A stretch of DNA of 64,000 nt from UBA5066 sp046331465 (lineage in GTDB: Bacteria; Acidobacteriota; Thermoanaerobaculia; UBA5066): positions 124,001 through 188,000 of the forward strand of contig JAXLQV010000002.1 in the NCBI GenBank assembly GCA_046331465.1, written 5' to 3'. The notes under the pieces were generated by a model that did no database searches, was not told the origin of the DNA, and saw only the letters and a list, made by a program, of their open reading frames with translations. A program made the translations under genes and the position numbers. Of the stretch, positions 7,818 to 18,982 are shown in pieces (the first letter of the stretch is position 1; each line of letters begins with the position of its first letter).

Positions 7818-8564
7818 CCGCGCGTCGTCCTCGGCGGCGTCCTCGGGAAGGAGGGGCCCGACCTCCGTGGCGGCCGACATGCGGGCGAGGATCCGGGCGG
7901 CCCTCCGCTGGTGCCGGGAGGGGTTCGCGAGGAAGACGCGGGGGCCCGGGATCATCGCCGCGAGCCAGGCCGCCTGCTCGCGCGTCAGCGACGCGGCCGA
8001 CGTCCCGAAGTACTTCCGGGCCGCCGCCTCGCACCCCCAGGTCCGCTCGCCCCACTCGATTCCGGAGAGGTAGTGCTCGAGGATCGTCCGCTTCGGGAGG
8101 AGGAGCTCCATCGTGAGGGCGATCGCGGCCTCGCGTCCCTTCCGGAGCCAGCTCCTCTCGGGCGAGAGCCAGAGGTTCTTGGCGAGCTGCTGGGTGATCG
8201 TCGAGGCCCCGATCCGCCTCCGGTTCGGGTAGCGCCGGTTCCTCTCGCGGGCGGCTTTCACGGCCGACCAGTCGACCCCGTGGTGCTCGAAGAAGCGGGC
8301 GTCCTCGGCGACGAGGACGGCCTTCACGAGGTAGGGAGAGACCTTCGCGAGCGGGACGGGGCGGCGGTCGATCCTCCCGTCCTTCCCCTGGGCGAGGAGA
8401 CGGGCCTTCCGCGCCTCGAGGAAGGCCGTCGTCGCCGGAGGCGCGAAGCGGAGCGCGACGATCCTCGGGACGGGGACGACGACGCCGAAGAGGAGGGCGA
8501 GGGCGAGGGCGGCGGCGGCGAGGAGGAGCCTCGTCCGCCGCGCGCCCCCCGGGCCGCCGCTCAT
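7815..8564 (-). CDS. mtgA: Monofunctional biosynthetic peptidoglycan transglycosylase
   Basis: 249 aa, GT51 family. It polymerises lipid II into glycan strands at the outer face of the inner membrane. One N-terminal membrane anchor (about residues 12-33) is followed by the catalytic domain: AEDARFFEHHGVDW with catalytic Glu87, GASTITQQLAKNLWL (119-133), and the R-K-x-x-E region around 141-144. There is no transpeptidase domain, which separates it from class A PBPs. It begins after lat with a 19-bp gap, and the -10 box of the downstream lipoprotein gene overlaps its stop codon. Confidence 0.93.
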   Translation of the reverse strand: MSGGPGGARRTRLLLAAAALALALLFGVVVPVPRIVALRFAPPATTAFLEARKARLLAQGKDGRIDRRPVPLAKVSPYLVKAVLVAEDARFFEHHGVDWSAVKAARERNRRYPNRRRIGASTITQQLAKNLWLSPERSWLRKGREAAIALTMELLLPKRTILEHYLSGIEWGERTWGCEAAARKYFGTSAASLTREQAAWLAAMIPGPRVFLANPSRHQRRAARILARMSAATEVGPLLPEDAAEDDAR

Positions 8565-8583
8565 GCCGGCCCGGGAGCCGCCG

Positions 8584-9930
<1,347 letters not shown>

Positions 9931-9974
9931 GGCTCCTCCGGCGGGCCGCCCCCGGGGCCGGGAGCGGGGAGGCG

Positions 9975-9980
9975 ATGTTA
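9975..9980 (-). promoter_or_regulatory. Candidate extended -10 element for lat
   Basis: Minus-strand CCTGC-TAACAT, the same extended -10 form as at uppP, the HD-GYP gene and the M1 peptidase gene. It leaves a leader of roughly 37 nt that contains the GGAGGAG Shine-Dalgarno of lat. Confidence 0.45.
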
Positions 9981-10008
9981 GCAGGGGAGCGCGGCGCGGC
10001 CGGGGAGC

Positions 10009-11163
10009 TCAGCTCTTCAGCAGGACGCTCGAGAACGAGGGAGGCCCGGACTCGCGCGACGCGCCGATCACGCAGTTCTTCCCGGCCTCCTTCGCCTGGT
10101 AGAGCGCGGTGTCGGCCTTCTTCAGGAGCTCGTTCTTCTGCTCGGGCCCGGGGCGCCCCGGAGGGCAGTGCCGCCGGTACGAGGCGACGCCGATCGACAT
10201 CGTGATGACGCCCTTCAGGTTCAGGGCGGGCTCGCCGGGGCCGATCGCCATCGGGAGGAACGTCCAGTCCTGGATCGCCCGCCGGATCCTCTCGGCGACC
10301 TCGATCCCCTGGGCGAGGTTGCAGTCGAGGAGGATGACCGTGAACTCGTCCCCTCCGTAGCGGCAGGGGAGGGAGGTCGTCTGGGCGAGCTGGCGCTGCA
10401 GGACGAACGCGACCTCCCGGAGGATCTGGCTGCCGGCGAGGTGGCCGTGCTCGTCGTTCACCTTCTTCAGGTGGTCGCAGTCGAGGAAGAGGAGCGTCAG
10501 GTCGCCCTCGGCTCCCGCCGCGAGCTTGTCGATCTCCTGCTGGAGCTTCTTGTGGAAGTAGCGGTCGTTGTAGAGCGCCGTCAGGGAGTCGCGGCGGGCG
10601 ACCTCGCGGGCGCGCCGCTCGTCGAGGAGGTTCTGCAGGGCGAGCGAGAGGGTGTCGCCGAAGAGCTCCATGAGGCGCTCGTCGCGGGAGTCGAACCCGT
10701 CCGGGGTGTTCCGGTTCACGAGGACGAGCGAGCCGCAGACGTGGTTCTCGATGACGACGGGGACCCCGAGGACCGTCCGGACGGCCGTGGGGAACGCGCC
10801 GTCGGCCTCGAGCGAGAGGGCGTGCGCCCCCTTGATCTCGTTCACCGACGTCCGTTCGCCCCGCGCGTAGGTGAAGCCGGCGATCCCGTCGACGGGCCGC
10901 ACGCGCGTCCCGACGGCCACGTCGCGGAACTCGCCCGCGCTCGCGATGACCGTCAGCTCGTTCCGGGACCGGTCTTCCTCCTTCGCGACGGGATCGTCCA
11001 GGAGGAGGACGGCCGCCTCCGACGGCACGAAGTCGAGCGCCTTCTTCACGAGGGTGACGAGGAATCGTTCCGGTGCCGTCCCGCTCGTCTCGTCGAGGAG
11101 ACGGTGACGCTCCATGAAGCGGGCGAGCCTGCCCGGCGGAAGGGCCCTCGACGGGACGGTCAC
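10009..11163 (-). CDS. GAF-GGDEF diguanylate cyclase
   Basis: 384 aa, no membrane segment. A GAF domain spans about residues 30-180 and a GGDEF domain about 190-370. Catalytic signature RYGGDEF (GGDEF at 270-274) is intact, with FLDCDHLKKVNDEHGH supplying the metal Asp, so it should make cyclic di-GMP from two GTP. The allosteric I-site RxxD, expected just before the signature, is replaced by QTTS (261-264), so product inhibition through that site is unlikely. Start is GTG 11163, with a TAGAAT hexamer 6 nt upstream and no Shine-Dalgarno sequence. The ligand of the GAF domain is unknown. Confidence 0.92.
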   Translation of the reverse strand: MTVPSRALPPGRLARFMERHRLLDETSGTAPERFLVTLVKKALDFVPSEAAVLLLDDPVAKEEDRSRNELTVIASAGEFRDVAVGTRVRPVDGIAGFTYARGERTSVNEIKGAHALSLEADGAFPTAVRTVLGVPVVIENHVCGSLVLVNRNTPDGFDSRDERLMELFGDTLSLALQNLLDERRAREVARRDSLTALYNDRYFHKKLQQEIDKLAAGAEGDLTLLFLDCDHLKKVNDEHGHLAGSQILREVAFVLQRQLAQTTSLPCRYGGDEFTVILLDCNLAQGIEVAERIRRAIQDWTFLPMAIGPGEPALNLKGVITMSIGVASYRRHCPPGRPGPEQKNELLKKADTALYQAKEAGKNCVIGASRESGPPSFSSVLLKS

Positions 11164-11169
11164 GGCCCG

Positions 11170-11175
11170 ATTCTA
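11170..11175 (-). promoter_or_regulatory. Candidate -10 element for the GGDEF gene, leaderless type
   Basis: Minus-strand TAGAAT ends 6 nt before GTG 11163, so transcription would start at or next to the initiation codon. Its first three bases are the TAG stop codon of batD. Confidence 0.55.
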
Positions 11176-13041
11176 GGCGCGCCCGGTCCCGCGGAGCCGC
11201 CCGAGGACGTCCCGGGCCTTCTCGCGGAGGCGCTCGATCTCGTCCCGGTAGTCCCCGAGCTGGGGGGCGAACCGCAGGAACTCGACCTGGGAGAGGAGGA
11301 GCCGGAGCTCCTCGCGGAGGGCGGGCGGGACCCCGCGGTCCGCCAGGTCGTCGAGCAGGGCGGAGACGGACGCCGTCTCCGAGGCTCCCGTCCGCCGCGC
11401 GACGTGCTCGCGCACGGCCCGCTCCACGCGCGCGACGGCGCGCTCCTTCGTCTCGCCCGGCTCGGCGTCGAGGAGGGCGGCGGTGGGGCCGAGGGCGCGG
11501 GCGCGGCGACGCAGCGCCCACGCGGCGCCGCCGGCGACGGCGAGGACCCCGGGGACGACGAGGAGCGCCCAGAGCGGCACGGGGACGGTCGTCCGCGCGA
11601 GCTCGCGAGCCGAGGGGAGGGGAGTCGGCGTCGGCGGCGTGCCGGGAAGGGTCGTCGTCGCCTCGGAGCCCGCTGTTCCGCCCGGGGTCGGGGCGGCGGC
11701 CGGGGCGCCGGCCGAGGAGGCGACCGCCGCGGCCGGGGCGCCCGGGGCGGCGGCCTCGACGGTCAGCGTGATCGGCTCGGTCTTCCTCACCACGATCTTC
11801 TTCTCGGCGGTGTCGAAGACCTCGAAGGAGACGGGCGGCACGACGAGGGTCCCGGGCTCGGACGGGACGAGGACGAAGTCCCACTCGGCGCTCGTCCCCG
11901 CCTTCCCGGCGCTGCGCGCGGGGATCGTCCGCGAGGACGGGGGGTAGACCTTCACGCCCGGGACCGACAGGTGCGGCGTCTCCGTGGCGGTCCGCAGGTT
12001 GCCGCTCCCGGCCAGCCGCACCTTGAGCGTCACGGCCTCGCCGGCGGGGACCGTCTTCCGGTCGGCGGTCGCCGAGACCCCGAAGACGCCGACGGGTCCC
12101 TTGAAGTCGGGCCGCCCGGGGATCGCGAGGACCTTCAGCGTGATCGGCTTCGTCTCGCGTTCGAGGACGCGCGGCCGGAGCGCCGCGAACGGGTCGCCGA
12201 ACGGGTCCATCGCGGTCCGCACGCCGATCCGGATCTTCGCGGCGGGGATCGTGACGGTGCCCGGGGTCAGGCCCGACACGGCCTTCTTCAGGAGCGTGAA
12301 CCGCGCGACGGTGCGCCCTTCCCACGTGTCGCGCCGCCCCTGCGGCCGCTCGGGCCGCTCGAGGTCCTCGGCCCAGAGGCCGGGGAACTGCGGCGCCTCG
12401 ACGTACTCGATCCCCTGCACCTCCGCCTGGGTGACGAGGTCGTACGTGATCGCGACCTCCTCGCCGACGTACGCCGCGTCCTTGCTCGGCGTCGCGACGA
12501 AGACGAGGACCGGGTCTTCCGCGGGGAGCGCGCGCTCGGAGCCGGCGTGGCGCGTGCCGCCGCGCGGGGGCATCCGGTTGAACGGGTCCTCGTCCGCCAT
12601 CGGCGAGGCGGGGCCGGCGCCGGGGGGCCGCCGCGCCGTGCCGACCTCGAGGAGGTACGAGCCCGCTTTCACGTCCTTGTCCCCCACCTTGAACGTCGTC
12701 TCCCCGACCTCGGCGGGACCGGGGCCGGAGGGGCGGAGGAAGTAGGTGAGGCTCGAGGAGCGCGAGAGCTGGCCGTTGATGAAGCTGATCTGCGTCGAGG
12801 TGTTCGGCCCGCCGACCACGACGAGGTTCTTCAGCGGGAGCTCGGCCGGGGCGCGCAGGCTGCCGCCGACGCCCGGCCCGGAGAACGCGTAGGTCAGCCG
12901 GACGACGTCGTCGGCGGCGGGGCGCGGGTTGTCGACGAGGACCCGGACCTCGGGCTCCTCCTGCGCCGCGGAGAGCGCTCCGGCGGCGAGGAGCGCGGCC
13001 GTGACGAGCGGGACGAGCGAACGCGGGCGGAGGCGGCTCAC
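11173..13041 (-). CDS. batD: BatD family protein (oxygen tolerance / Bat complex)
   Basis: 622 aa. Signal peptide, then a large extracytoplasmic region of beta-sandwich repeats typical of BatD (EVRVLVDNPRPAADDVVRL at the start, then further Ig-like modules), a Pro/Ala/Thr linker around 430-490, one membrane helix (PLWALLVVPGVLAVAGGAAW), and a cytoplasmic helical tail. BatD partners BatA/B and MoxR-type ATPases in an envelope complex linked to stress tolerance and assembly of envelope proteins; its biochemistry is poorly known. GTG 13041 overlaps the batB-batC stop (GTGA). Last gene of the cluster. Confidence 0.85.
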   Translation of the reverse strand: MSRLRPRSLVPLVTAALLAAGALSAAQEEPEVRVLVDNPRPAADDVVRLTYAFSGPGVGGSLRAPAELPLKNLVVVGGPNTSTQISFINGQLSRSSSLTYFLRPSGPGPAEVGETTFKVGDKDVKAGSYLLEVGTARRPPGAGPASPMADEDPFNRMPPRGGTRHAGSERALPAEDPVLVFVATPSKDAAYVGEEVAITYDLVTQAEVQGIEYVEAPQFPGLWAEDLERPERPQGRRDTWEGRTVARFTLLKKAVSGLTPGTVTIPAAKIRIGVRTAMDPFGDPFAALRPRVLERETKPITLKVLAIPGRPDFKGPVGVFGVSATADRKTVPAGEAVTLKVRLAGSGNLRTATETPHLSVPGVKVYPPSSRTIPARSAGKAGTSAEWDFVLVPSEPGTLVVPPVSFEVFDTAEKKIVVRKTEPITLTVEAAAPGAPAAAVASSAGAPAAAPTPGGTAGSEATTTLPGTPPTPTPLPSARELARTTVPVPLWALLVVPGVLAVAGGAAWALRRRARALGPTAALLDAEPGETKERAVARVERAVREHVARRTGASETASVSALLDDLADRGVPPALREELRLLLSQVEFLRFAPQLGDYRDEIERLREKARDVLGRLRGTGRA

Positions 13042-14801
13042 CAGTCCCTCCCGGAGCGGCGCTGCTTCTTCTGCTCGGCGACCTTCTTGCGCTGCTCCTC
13101 GAGGTCGTTCCGCGCGATCGCCTGCAGGAGCTGCTCGGCCTTGTCCCGGCTCATCTTCGCCTTCTTCTCGAAGTCGTCCTTCTTCGGCGGCGGCGTGCCG
13201 CCCTGCTGCTGCTGTTTCTGCTGCTGCTTCTGCTGCTCGAGCCGCCGGAGGGCGAGCTCGTAGTTGAAGGCCGCGTCGGCGTCGCCGGGGCGGGCGCGGA
13301 GCGCGTCGCGGTACGCCGCCGCCGCGGACTCCCACTGCTTCCCGGAGAGGAGGACGTTGCCGGCGTTGAAGGAGGCGTCGGCGGCGACCTCGCCGCGCGA
13401 GGCCCCCTTCGCCGTCTTCAGCGCGGCGAGCGCCTCGTCTCCCCGCCCCGCGAGCGACAGGGCGGTGCCGAGGTTGTAGGCCCCTTCCGGGTCCTTCGGG
13501 GCGAGCGCCGCCTCGCGCGCGAAGTGGCCCAGCGCTTCCTCGACCCGCTTCCCCTCGAGCGCCTTCTTCCCGGCGACGGCCTCGCCGCGGGCGGTCGTGA
13601 AGGGGGGGCTCGCGAGGATCCGCTCCTTCAGCGTGGCGGGCGGAGGAGGCGTCGGGGGCGCGGCGGGCGCCGGCGCGGCGGCGCCCGGGGCGCCCGCGGG
13701 GAGCGTCGGGGGGGCCGCCTGCGCGAGGAGCGGGGCCTGCGCCGCGAGGAGCGCGAGCGCGAGGAGGGCTGCGGCGGCCGGCTTCGGGCGCCGCGCGAGG
13801 ACGCCGAGCGGGCCGACGAGGAGGAGCGCGAGGGCGCCGACCGCCACGCCGAGCGGGAGCTGGTAGCGCTCGCGGCGGTTCGTCCCGACGGAGCCGGAGA
13901 GGGGGCGCCGCGCGGCCTTGTCGATCTCGCGCGCGACGCCGTCGAGGTCGGTGCGGCCGGGCGAGACGACGCTGAAGCTCCCGCCCGTCTCGGCGGCGAG
14001 GCGGCGGAGGAGCCCGGGGTCGGGATGCGAGAGGACGGGCGCGCCGTCCTCGGTCTTGAAGCCGGTCGGGCGGCCGGAGACGTCGACCTCGGGGACGGGA
14101 GCGCCGCGCCCCTCGGTGCCGACGAAGACCGCGTGGACGACGATTCCCTCGGCCTTCGCCTTCGCGACGGCCTCCTCGACGCCCCCCTCGAGGTCCTCGC
14201 CGTCCGAGAGGACGACGACCTGCTTGCCGGCCGAGGTCCCGGGGGGCATCAGCTCCGCGGCCGCGGCGAGGCCGGCGGCGAGCGACGTCCCGGGGAGCGC
14301 GCCGATCCCCGGCTCGAGCGCCTCGAGGAAGAGCGCGACGGCGGCGGTGTCGAGCGTGAGCGGGACGAGGACCTGGGCCTCCCCCTCGCAGCCGACGAGC
14401 GCGAGCCGGTCGCCGGGGAGCTTCTCGGCGAGCGAGAGCGCCGCCTGGCGGGCGAGGACGAAGCGCGAGGGCGTCACGTCGGCCGCCCGCATCGAGGCGG
14501 AGGTGTCGAGGACGAGGACGACGTCGGCGCCGCGGCGCTCGACCGTCTCCGTGACGACGCCCCAGCGGGGGCGCGCGAGCGCGAGAGAGGTGCCGAGGAC
14601 GGCGACGACGGCGAGGAGCGCGGCGAACGGGGCCCAGCGGTCCTTCGCGAGGAGCCCGGCCTTCTCGGCGAGCGCCGGGGCGACGAGCCCCTCGCGCCGG
14701 CGGCGGATGCGCCGGGCGGAGAGCCACGCGGCGCCCGCGGCGGCGAGCGCCCCGCCGACGGCGGCGCCGAGCCAGGCGGGGGAGAGGAAGAGGTCGTTCA
14801 T
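13038..14801 (-). CDS. BatB-BatC fusion: VWA membrane protein with C-terminal TPR domain
   Basis: 587 aa. N-terminal part is BatB: membrane helices near residues 10-28 and 57-78, then a von Willebrand A domain with the MIDAS motif DTSAS (99-103), a further helix near 325-345, and then, in the same unbroken frame, a BatC part. The BatC part begins with a hydrophobic Ala/Leu stretch that looks like a retained BatC signal peptide or anchor, continues with a Pro/Ala linker, about three TPR repeats (EGAYNLGTALSLAGRGDEAL is typical), and a Gln/Lys-rich tail. BatB and BatC are separate genes in many species. ATG 14801 overlaps the batA stop (ATGA). Confidence 0.85.
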   Translation of the reverse strand: MNDLFLSPAWLGAAVGGALAAAGAAWLSARRIRRRREGLVAPALAEKAGLLAKDRWAPFAALLAVVAVLGTSLALARPRWGVVTETVERRGADVVLVLDTSASMRAADVTPSRFVLARQAALSLAEKLPGDRLALVGCEGEAQVLVPLTLDTAAVALFLEALEPGIGALPGTSLAAGLAAAAELMPPGTSAGKQVVVLSDGEDLEGGVEEAVAKAKAEGIVVHAVFVGTEGRGAPVPEVDVSGRPTGFKTEDGAPVLSHPDPGLLRRLAAETGGSFSVVSPGRTDLDGVAREIDKAARRPLSGSVGTNRRERYQLPLGVAVGALALLLVGPLGVLARRPKPAAAALLALALLAAQAPLLAQAAPPTLPAGAPGAAAPAPAAPPTPPPPATLKERILASPPFTTARGEAVAGKKALEGKRVEEALGHFAREAALAPKDPEGAYNLGTALSLAGRGDEALAALKTAKGASRGEVAADASFNAGNVLLSGKQWESAAAAYRDALRARPGDADAAFNYELALRRLEQQKQQQKQQQQGGTPPPKKDDFEKKAKMSRDKAEQLLQAIARNDLEEQRKKVAEQKKQRRSGRDW

Positions 14802-15841
14802 CGCGGCGCCACCGGGAACGCGAGGAGCGCGAGGAGCGCGGCCGCCGCGAGGACGCCGGCCGCGGGGACCGCGACGCGGGGGAACGTCTCGCGCCAGCGG
14901 GTGTACGTCGTCGTCTTCACCTCGGTCTTCTCGAGGCGGTCGATCTCGGCGTAGGTCTGCGCGAGCCCGGCCGGGTCGGTCGCGCGGAAGAAGCGGCCGC
15001 CGGTCGTCTCGGCGATCCGCCCGAGGAGCTTCTCGTCGACGTCGACCTGGGCCATGACCCGCCGCTCGACGACCTGCCCCGTCTCCGGGTCGCGGACCGG
15101 GACCGGGATCTCGACGGGACCGCCCGCGGTCCCGACGCCGACCGTGTAGACCTTGATCCCGAGCCCCTTCGCGACGTTCGCGGCGGTGTCGGGGTCGATC
15201 TCGCCCGCGTTGTTGCCGCCGTCCGTGACGAGGACGACGACCTTCGACTTCGCCTTCGAGGCGCGGAGGCGCGCGAGCGCGTTCCCGAGCGCCATCCCGA
15301 TCGCCGTGCCGTCCCCCTGGTCGCCGAGCTTCAGCTCGGAGAGCCGCTGCAGGAGCATCGAGCGGTCCGTCGTCAGCGGGACGACGGTGCGCGAGCGCCC
15401 GGCGAACGTGATGAGGCCGAGGCGGTCCTGCGGGCGTCCCTCGACGAAGGTCCGCGTCGCGGCCTTCGCCACGAAGAAGCGGTTCTTCGGCTTGAAGTCC
15501 TCGGCGGCCATCGAGCCCGAGGAGTCGAGCGCGACGACGATGTCGACCCCCTCCGTCCACGACTCGGTCCGCTCGAGGCCGACCCGCGGCCGCGCGAGCG
15601 CCACGACGAGCCCCGCGAAGCCGAGGCAGCCGAGGGCGAACGGGAGGTGGCGGAGCTGGACCCGCCAGCCCGGCTTCACGTGGGCGACGAACGCGAGCGT
15701 CGGGACGACGAGCGCGCCGTCCCCCTTCCTCTCGCGGAGGATCCGGAGCGCCACCGCGACCGGGACCACGAGGAGGAGGAGGAGGAAGAGCGGGTCCCGG
15801 AACGAGAGCCCGGGCGGGATCAGCGACGCGAGGAGGCTCAC
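14798..15841 (-). CDS. batA: BatA: VWA-domain membrane protein
   Basis: 347 aa. Two N-terminal membrane helices (about 18-34 and 66-84) frame a positively charged loop. A VWA domain follows with MIDAS DSSGS (106-110) and a conserved VTDGGNNAGEI loop, then a C-terminal membrane helix (VAVPAAGVLAAAALLALLAF). Equivalent to BatA of Bacteroides. It is thought to form an envelope complex with BatB/BatD and to be worked on by the MoxR ATPase. GTG 15841 overlaps the upstream stop by 4 bp; no separate Shine-Dalgarno sequence, so translational coupling is likely. Confidence 0.88.
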   Translation of the reverse strand: MSLLASLIPPGLSFRDPLFLLLLLVVPVAVALRILRERKGDGALVVPTLAFVAHVKPGWRVQLRHLPFALGCLGFAGLVVALARPRVGLERTESWTEGVDIVVALDSSGSMAAEDFKPKNRFFVAKAATRTFVEGRPQDRLGLITFAGRSRTVVPLTTDRSMLLQRLSELKLGDQGDGTAIGMALGNALARLRASKAKSKVVVLVTDGGNNAGEIDPDTAANVAKGLGIKVYTVGVGTAGGPVEIPVPVRDPETGQVVERRVMAQVDVDEKLLGRIAETTGGRFFRATDPAGLAQTYAEIDRLEKTEVKTTTYTRWRETFPRVAVPAAGVLAAAALLALLAFPVAPR

Positions 15842-16929
15842 CGGCGCCCTCCCGCGGCCGGCGCCGGCGCGGCGGCTCCCTTCGCGCTCCCCTTCGCCGC
15901 CGCCTCCTGCGCCTTCTCGGCGGCGGCCTGCGCCGCCATCCGCACGCGGCCCCACGCGAGGAGGTGACGGGCGCCGTCGAGCGCCCGCTCCGCCTCGTCC
16001 CGCGTCGCGCCGGCGCGGCCGAACTTGACGCGGTCCGCGCCCATGAGGAGCTCGGGGAGCGCCGCCTCGCGCGGCGGCTCGGCCCCGGCCTCGCGGAGGC
16101 GCCGGATCGTCTCGAACGTCGTCCACTCGAGGACGGGCTCGCCGAGGTGGCGCTCGAGGAACCGCTTCGCCGCGTGCGTCAGGTCGGAGTAGAAGGGACG
16201 CGGGTCGCCGTCGAGGGACGACGCGCGCGCGGCGAGCGCCCCGAGCGCGGCCTCGAACTCGACGTCGGGCGGGAGGGCCGGCGCCGCGGCCTCTTCCGCC
16301 GCCGCGCCCTTCCGCTTCCGGCGCCTCACGAGCCAATAGACGAGCCCGGCGACGGCGAGCGTGCCCGCGGCGATCGAGGCCCAGAACCAGGGGCTCCGGG
16401 CCGGGATCCGCACGGGGCGCTCCGGCTTCGGCGCGAGCTGCTCGGGGTCCTGGTCGGCCGGGAGGCGCGAGGAGACGGTGAGCGCGACGGACGGCGGGCG
16501 GAGGACGGCCTTCGTCCCGTCGGGCGACTCGTAGGCGAAGACGGGGCCGGGGACGACCGTCTCGCCCGGGACGAACACGGCGAGCCGCACCGTCTGCCTG
16601 ACGTCGAGGGCCCCCGCGTCGCCCTTCGCCTTCTCGACGGCGGCGGGCCCGACCGGCTCGAAGTCGAGGACGAAGCCGGCGGTCGCGGGCTGCCCCTCGG
16701 GGCGGGCGGGGGAGACGAGCGTCGTCAGCTTCAGCTTCGCCCCTTCCGGGATCCGCGCGGAGTAGACGACGGTCACCCTCTCGCCGACGGAGACCGTCGT
16801 CCGGTCGGCGGCCGCCGTGACGACGACGGGGGGCGGGACCGTCGCTTCCGGCAGCGCGCTCCGCGCCGGCTGCGCGCCGAGCGGGGCGGCGAGGGCCAGG
16901 AGGGCCGCGGGGACGAGGGCTCGCCTCAC
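15838..16929 (-). CDS. BatD-like/DUF4381-type membrane protein of the Bat cluster
   Basis: 363 aa. Signal peptide, one extracytoplasmic beta-rich domain (about 25-185), one membrane helix (SPWFWASIAAGTLAVAGLVYWLV), then a cytoplasmic helical region of about 140 residues. This fold order is that of a short BatD homologue or the small membrane protein often encoded between the DUF58 gene and batA. Function is known only by association. GTG 16929 overlaps the stop of the DUF58 gene. The cytoplasmic part (FEAALGALAARASS and onwards) could contact the VWA domains or MoxR, but that is inference. Confidence 0.7.
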   Translation of the reverse strand: MRRALVPAALLALAAPLGAQPARSALPEATVPPPVVVTAAADRTTVSVGERVTVVYSARIPEGAKLKLTTLVSPARPEGQPATAGFVLDFEPVGPAAVEKAKGDAGALDVRQTVRLAVFVPGETVVPGPVFAYESPDGTKAVLRPPSVALTVSSRLPADQDPEQLAPKPERPVRIPARSPWFWASIAAGTLAVAGLVYWLVRRRKRKGAAAEEAAAPALPPDVEFEAALGALAARASSLDGDPRPFYSDLTHAAKRFLERHLGEPVLEWTTFETIRRLREAGAEPPREAALPELLMGADRVKFGRAGATRDEAERALDGARHLLAWGRVRMAAQAAAEKAQEAAAKGSAKGAAAPAPAAGGRR

Positions 16930-17810
16930 CGTCCGGCCGACCTCCTCCGCTCGCGCTCCTTGAAGAAGCGGACGAGGGCGCGCTCGTAGGGCGCGTCCGT
17001 CGAGAGGGGGATCGCGTCGACGCCGGAGGAGCGGAAGACCTCCGCCGGGTCGGGGAAGGGGCGGCCGCGCTTCGCCCACGCCGCGCGGAACGCGGGGTCG
17101 CCGGCGTCGAAGACGCCCGTCCAGCCGGTCTCCGCGTCGCGCAGCCGCACGAGGCCGCGGTCGGGGAGGGCGGTCTCGAGCGGGTCGGCGATCGGCATCG
17201 CGACGACGTCGTGCCGGCGCCGCAGGATCTTCAGCGGCTTCTCGTACTCCTCCGCGAGGAAGTCGGAGAGGACGAAGACGACGGAGCGCTGCTTGAGGAG
17301 CGAGGCGGCGGTCTTCAGCGCGAGGCCGAGGTCGGTTCGCGTCCCCTCCATCGGGTGGACGAGGACGTCGCGCAGGATCGCGAGGGCGTGGTCGAACCCC
17401 TTCCGCGGCGGGATGAATCGCTCGAGCCGGTCGGTGAAGAGGAGCGCGCCGACGCGGTCGTTGTTCTTCACGGCCGCGAAGGCGAGGAGCCCCGCGAGCT
17501 CGGCCATGAGCGCGCGCTTCGTCAGGAAGCGGGAGCCGAACTCCTGCGAGCGGGAGAGGTCGACGACGAGGAGGGCGGTCAGGTCGCGCTCCTCGACGAA
17601 CTTCTTCACGTGGGGGACGCCTGTGCGGGCGGTGACGTTCCAGTCGATCGCCCGCACGTCGTCGCCCGGGACGTAGGCGCGGACCTCGGAGAACTCCATG
17701 CCGCGCCCGCGGAAGACGGAGTGGTACTCGCCCCCGAGCCCGGCGTCGACGAGCCGGTTCGTGGTGATCCGGATCCGCTGGATCTTCCTGACGATCTCGC
17801 GGGGGAGCAC
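16926..17810 (-). CDS. DUF58 domain protein (MoxR-associated)
   Basis: 294 aa, soluble. Signature for DUF58: GGEYHSVFRGRGMEFSEVR and YVPGDDVRAIDWNVTARTG, then a degenerate VWA-like fold with LLVVDLSRSQEFG. DUF58 proteins nearly always sit beside moxR and are thought to act with the ATPase on envelope substrates. GTG 17810 lies 12 bp after the moxR stop with AAGGGG upstream. It overlaps the next gene by 4 bp, so the whole run moxR-DUF58-BatD-like-batA-batBC-batD reads as one operon. Confidence 0.9.
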   Translation of the reverse strand: MLPREIVRKIQRIRITTNRLVDAGLGGEYHSVFRGRGMEFSEVRAYVPGDDVRAIDWNVTARTGVPHVKKFVEERDLTALLVVDLSRSQEFGSRFLTKRALMAELAGLLAFAAVKNNDRVGALLFTDRLERFIPPRKGFDHALAILRDVLVHPMEGTRTDLGLALKTAASLLKQRSVVFVLSDFLAEEYEKPLKILRRRHDVVAMPIADPLETALPDRGLVRLRDAETGWTGVFDAGDPAFRAAWAKRGRPFPDPAEVFRSSGVDAIPLSTDAPYERALVRFFKERERRRSAGR

Positions 17811-17822
17811 TGTCGGGACCCC

Positions 17823-18833
<1,011 letters not shown>

Positions 18834-18966
18834 CGTTCCTCGAAGGCGCGACAAAAAGGACGCGCGGGCGGACGTTTCACGGGCGAGCCGCTGCCGATCT
18901 GGCGCGGTAGCGGGCCAGCCGTTCACCCTAGAGCAACGCCGGTGCCGCGCCGGGTCGACGCGGGGC

Positions 18967-18972
18967 TATCCT
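18967..18972 (+). promoter_or_regulatory. Candidate -10 element for the small secreted protein gene
   Basis: TATCCT ends 10 nt before ATG 18983. No Shine-Dalgarno sequence is seen. Fits the short-leader pattern but is one of the weaker examples. Confidence 0.4.
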
Positions 18973-18982
18973 CCGCCGGCCG

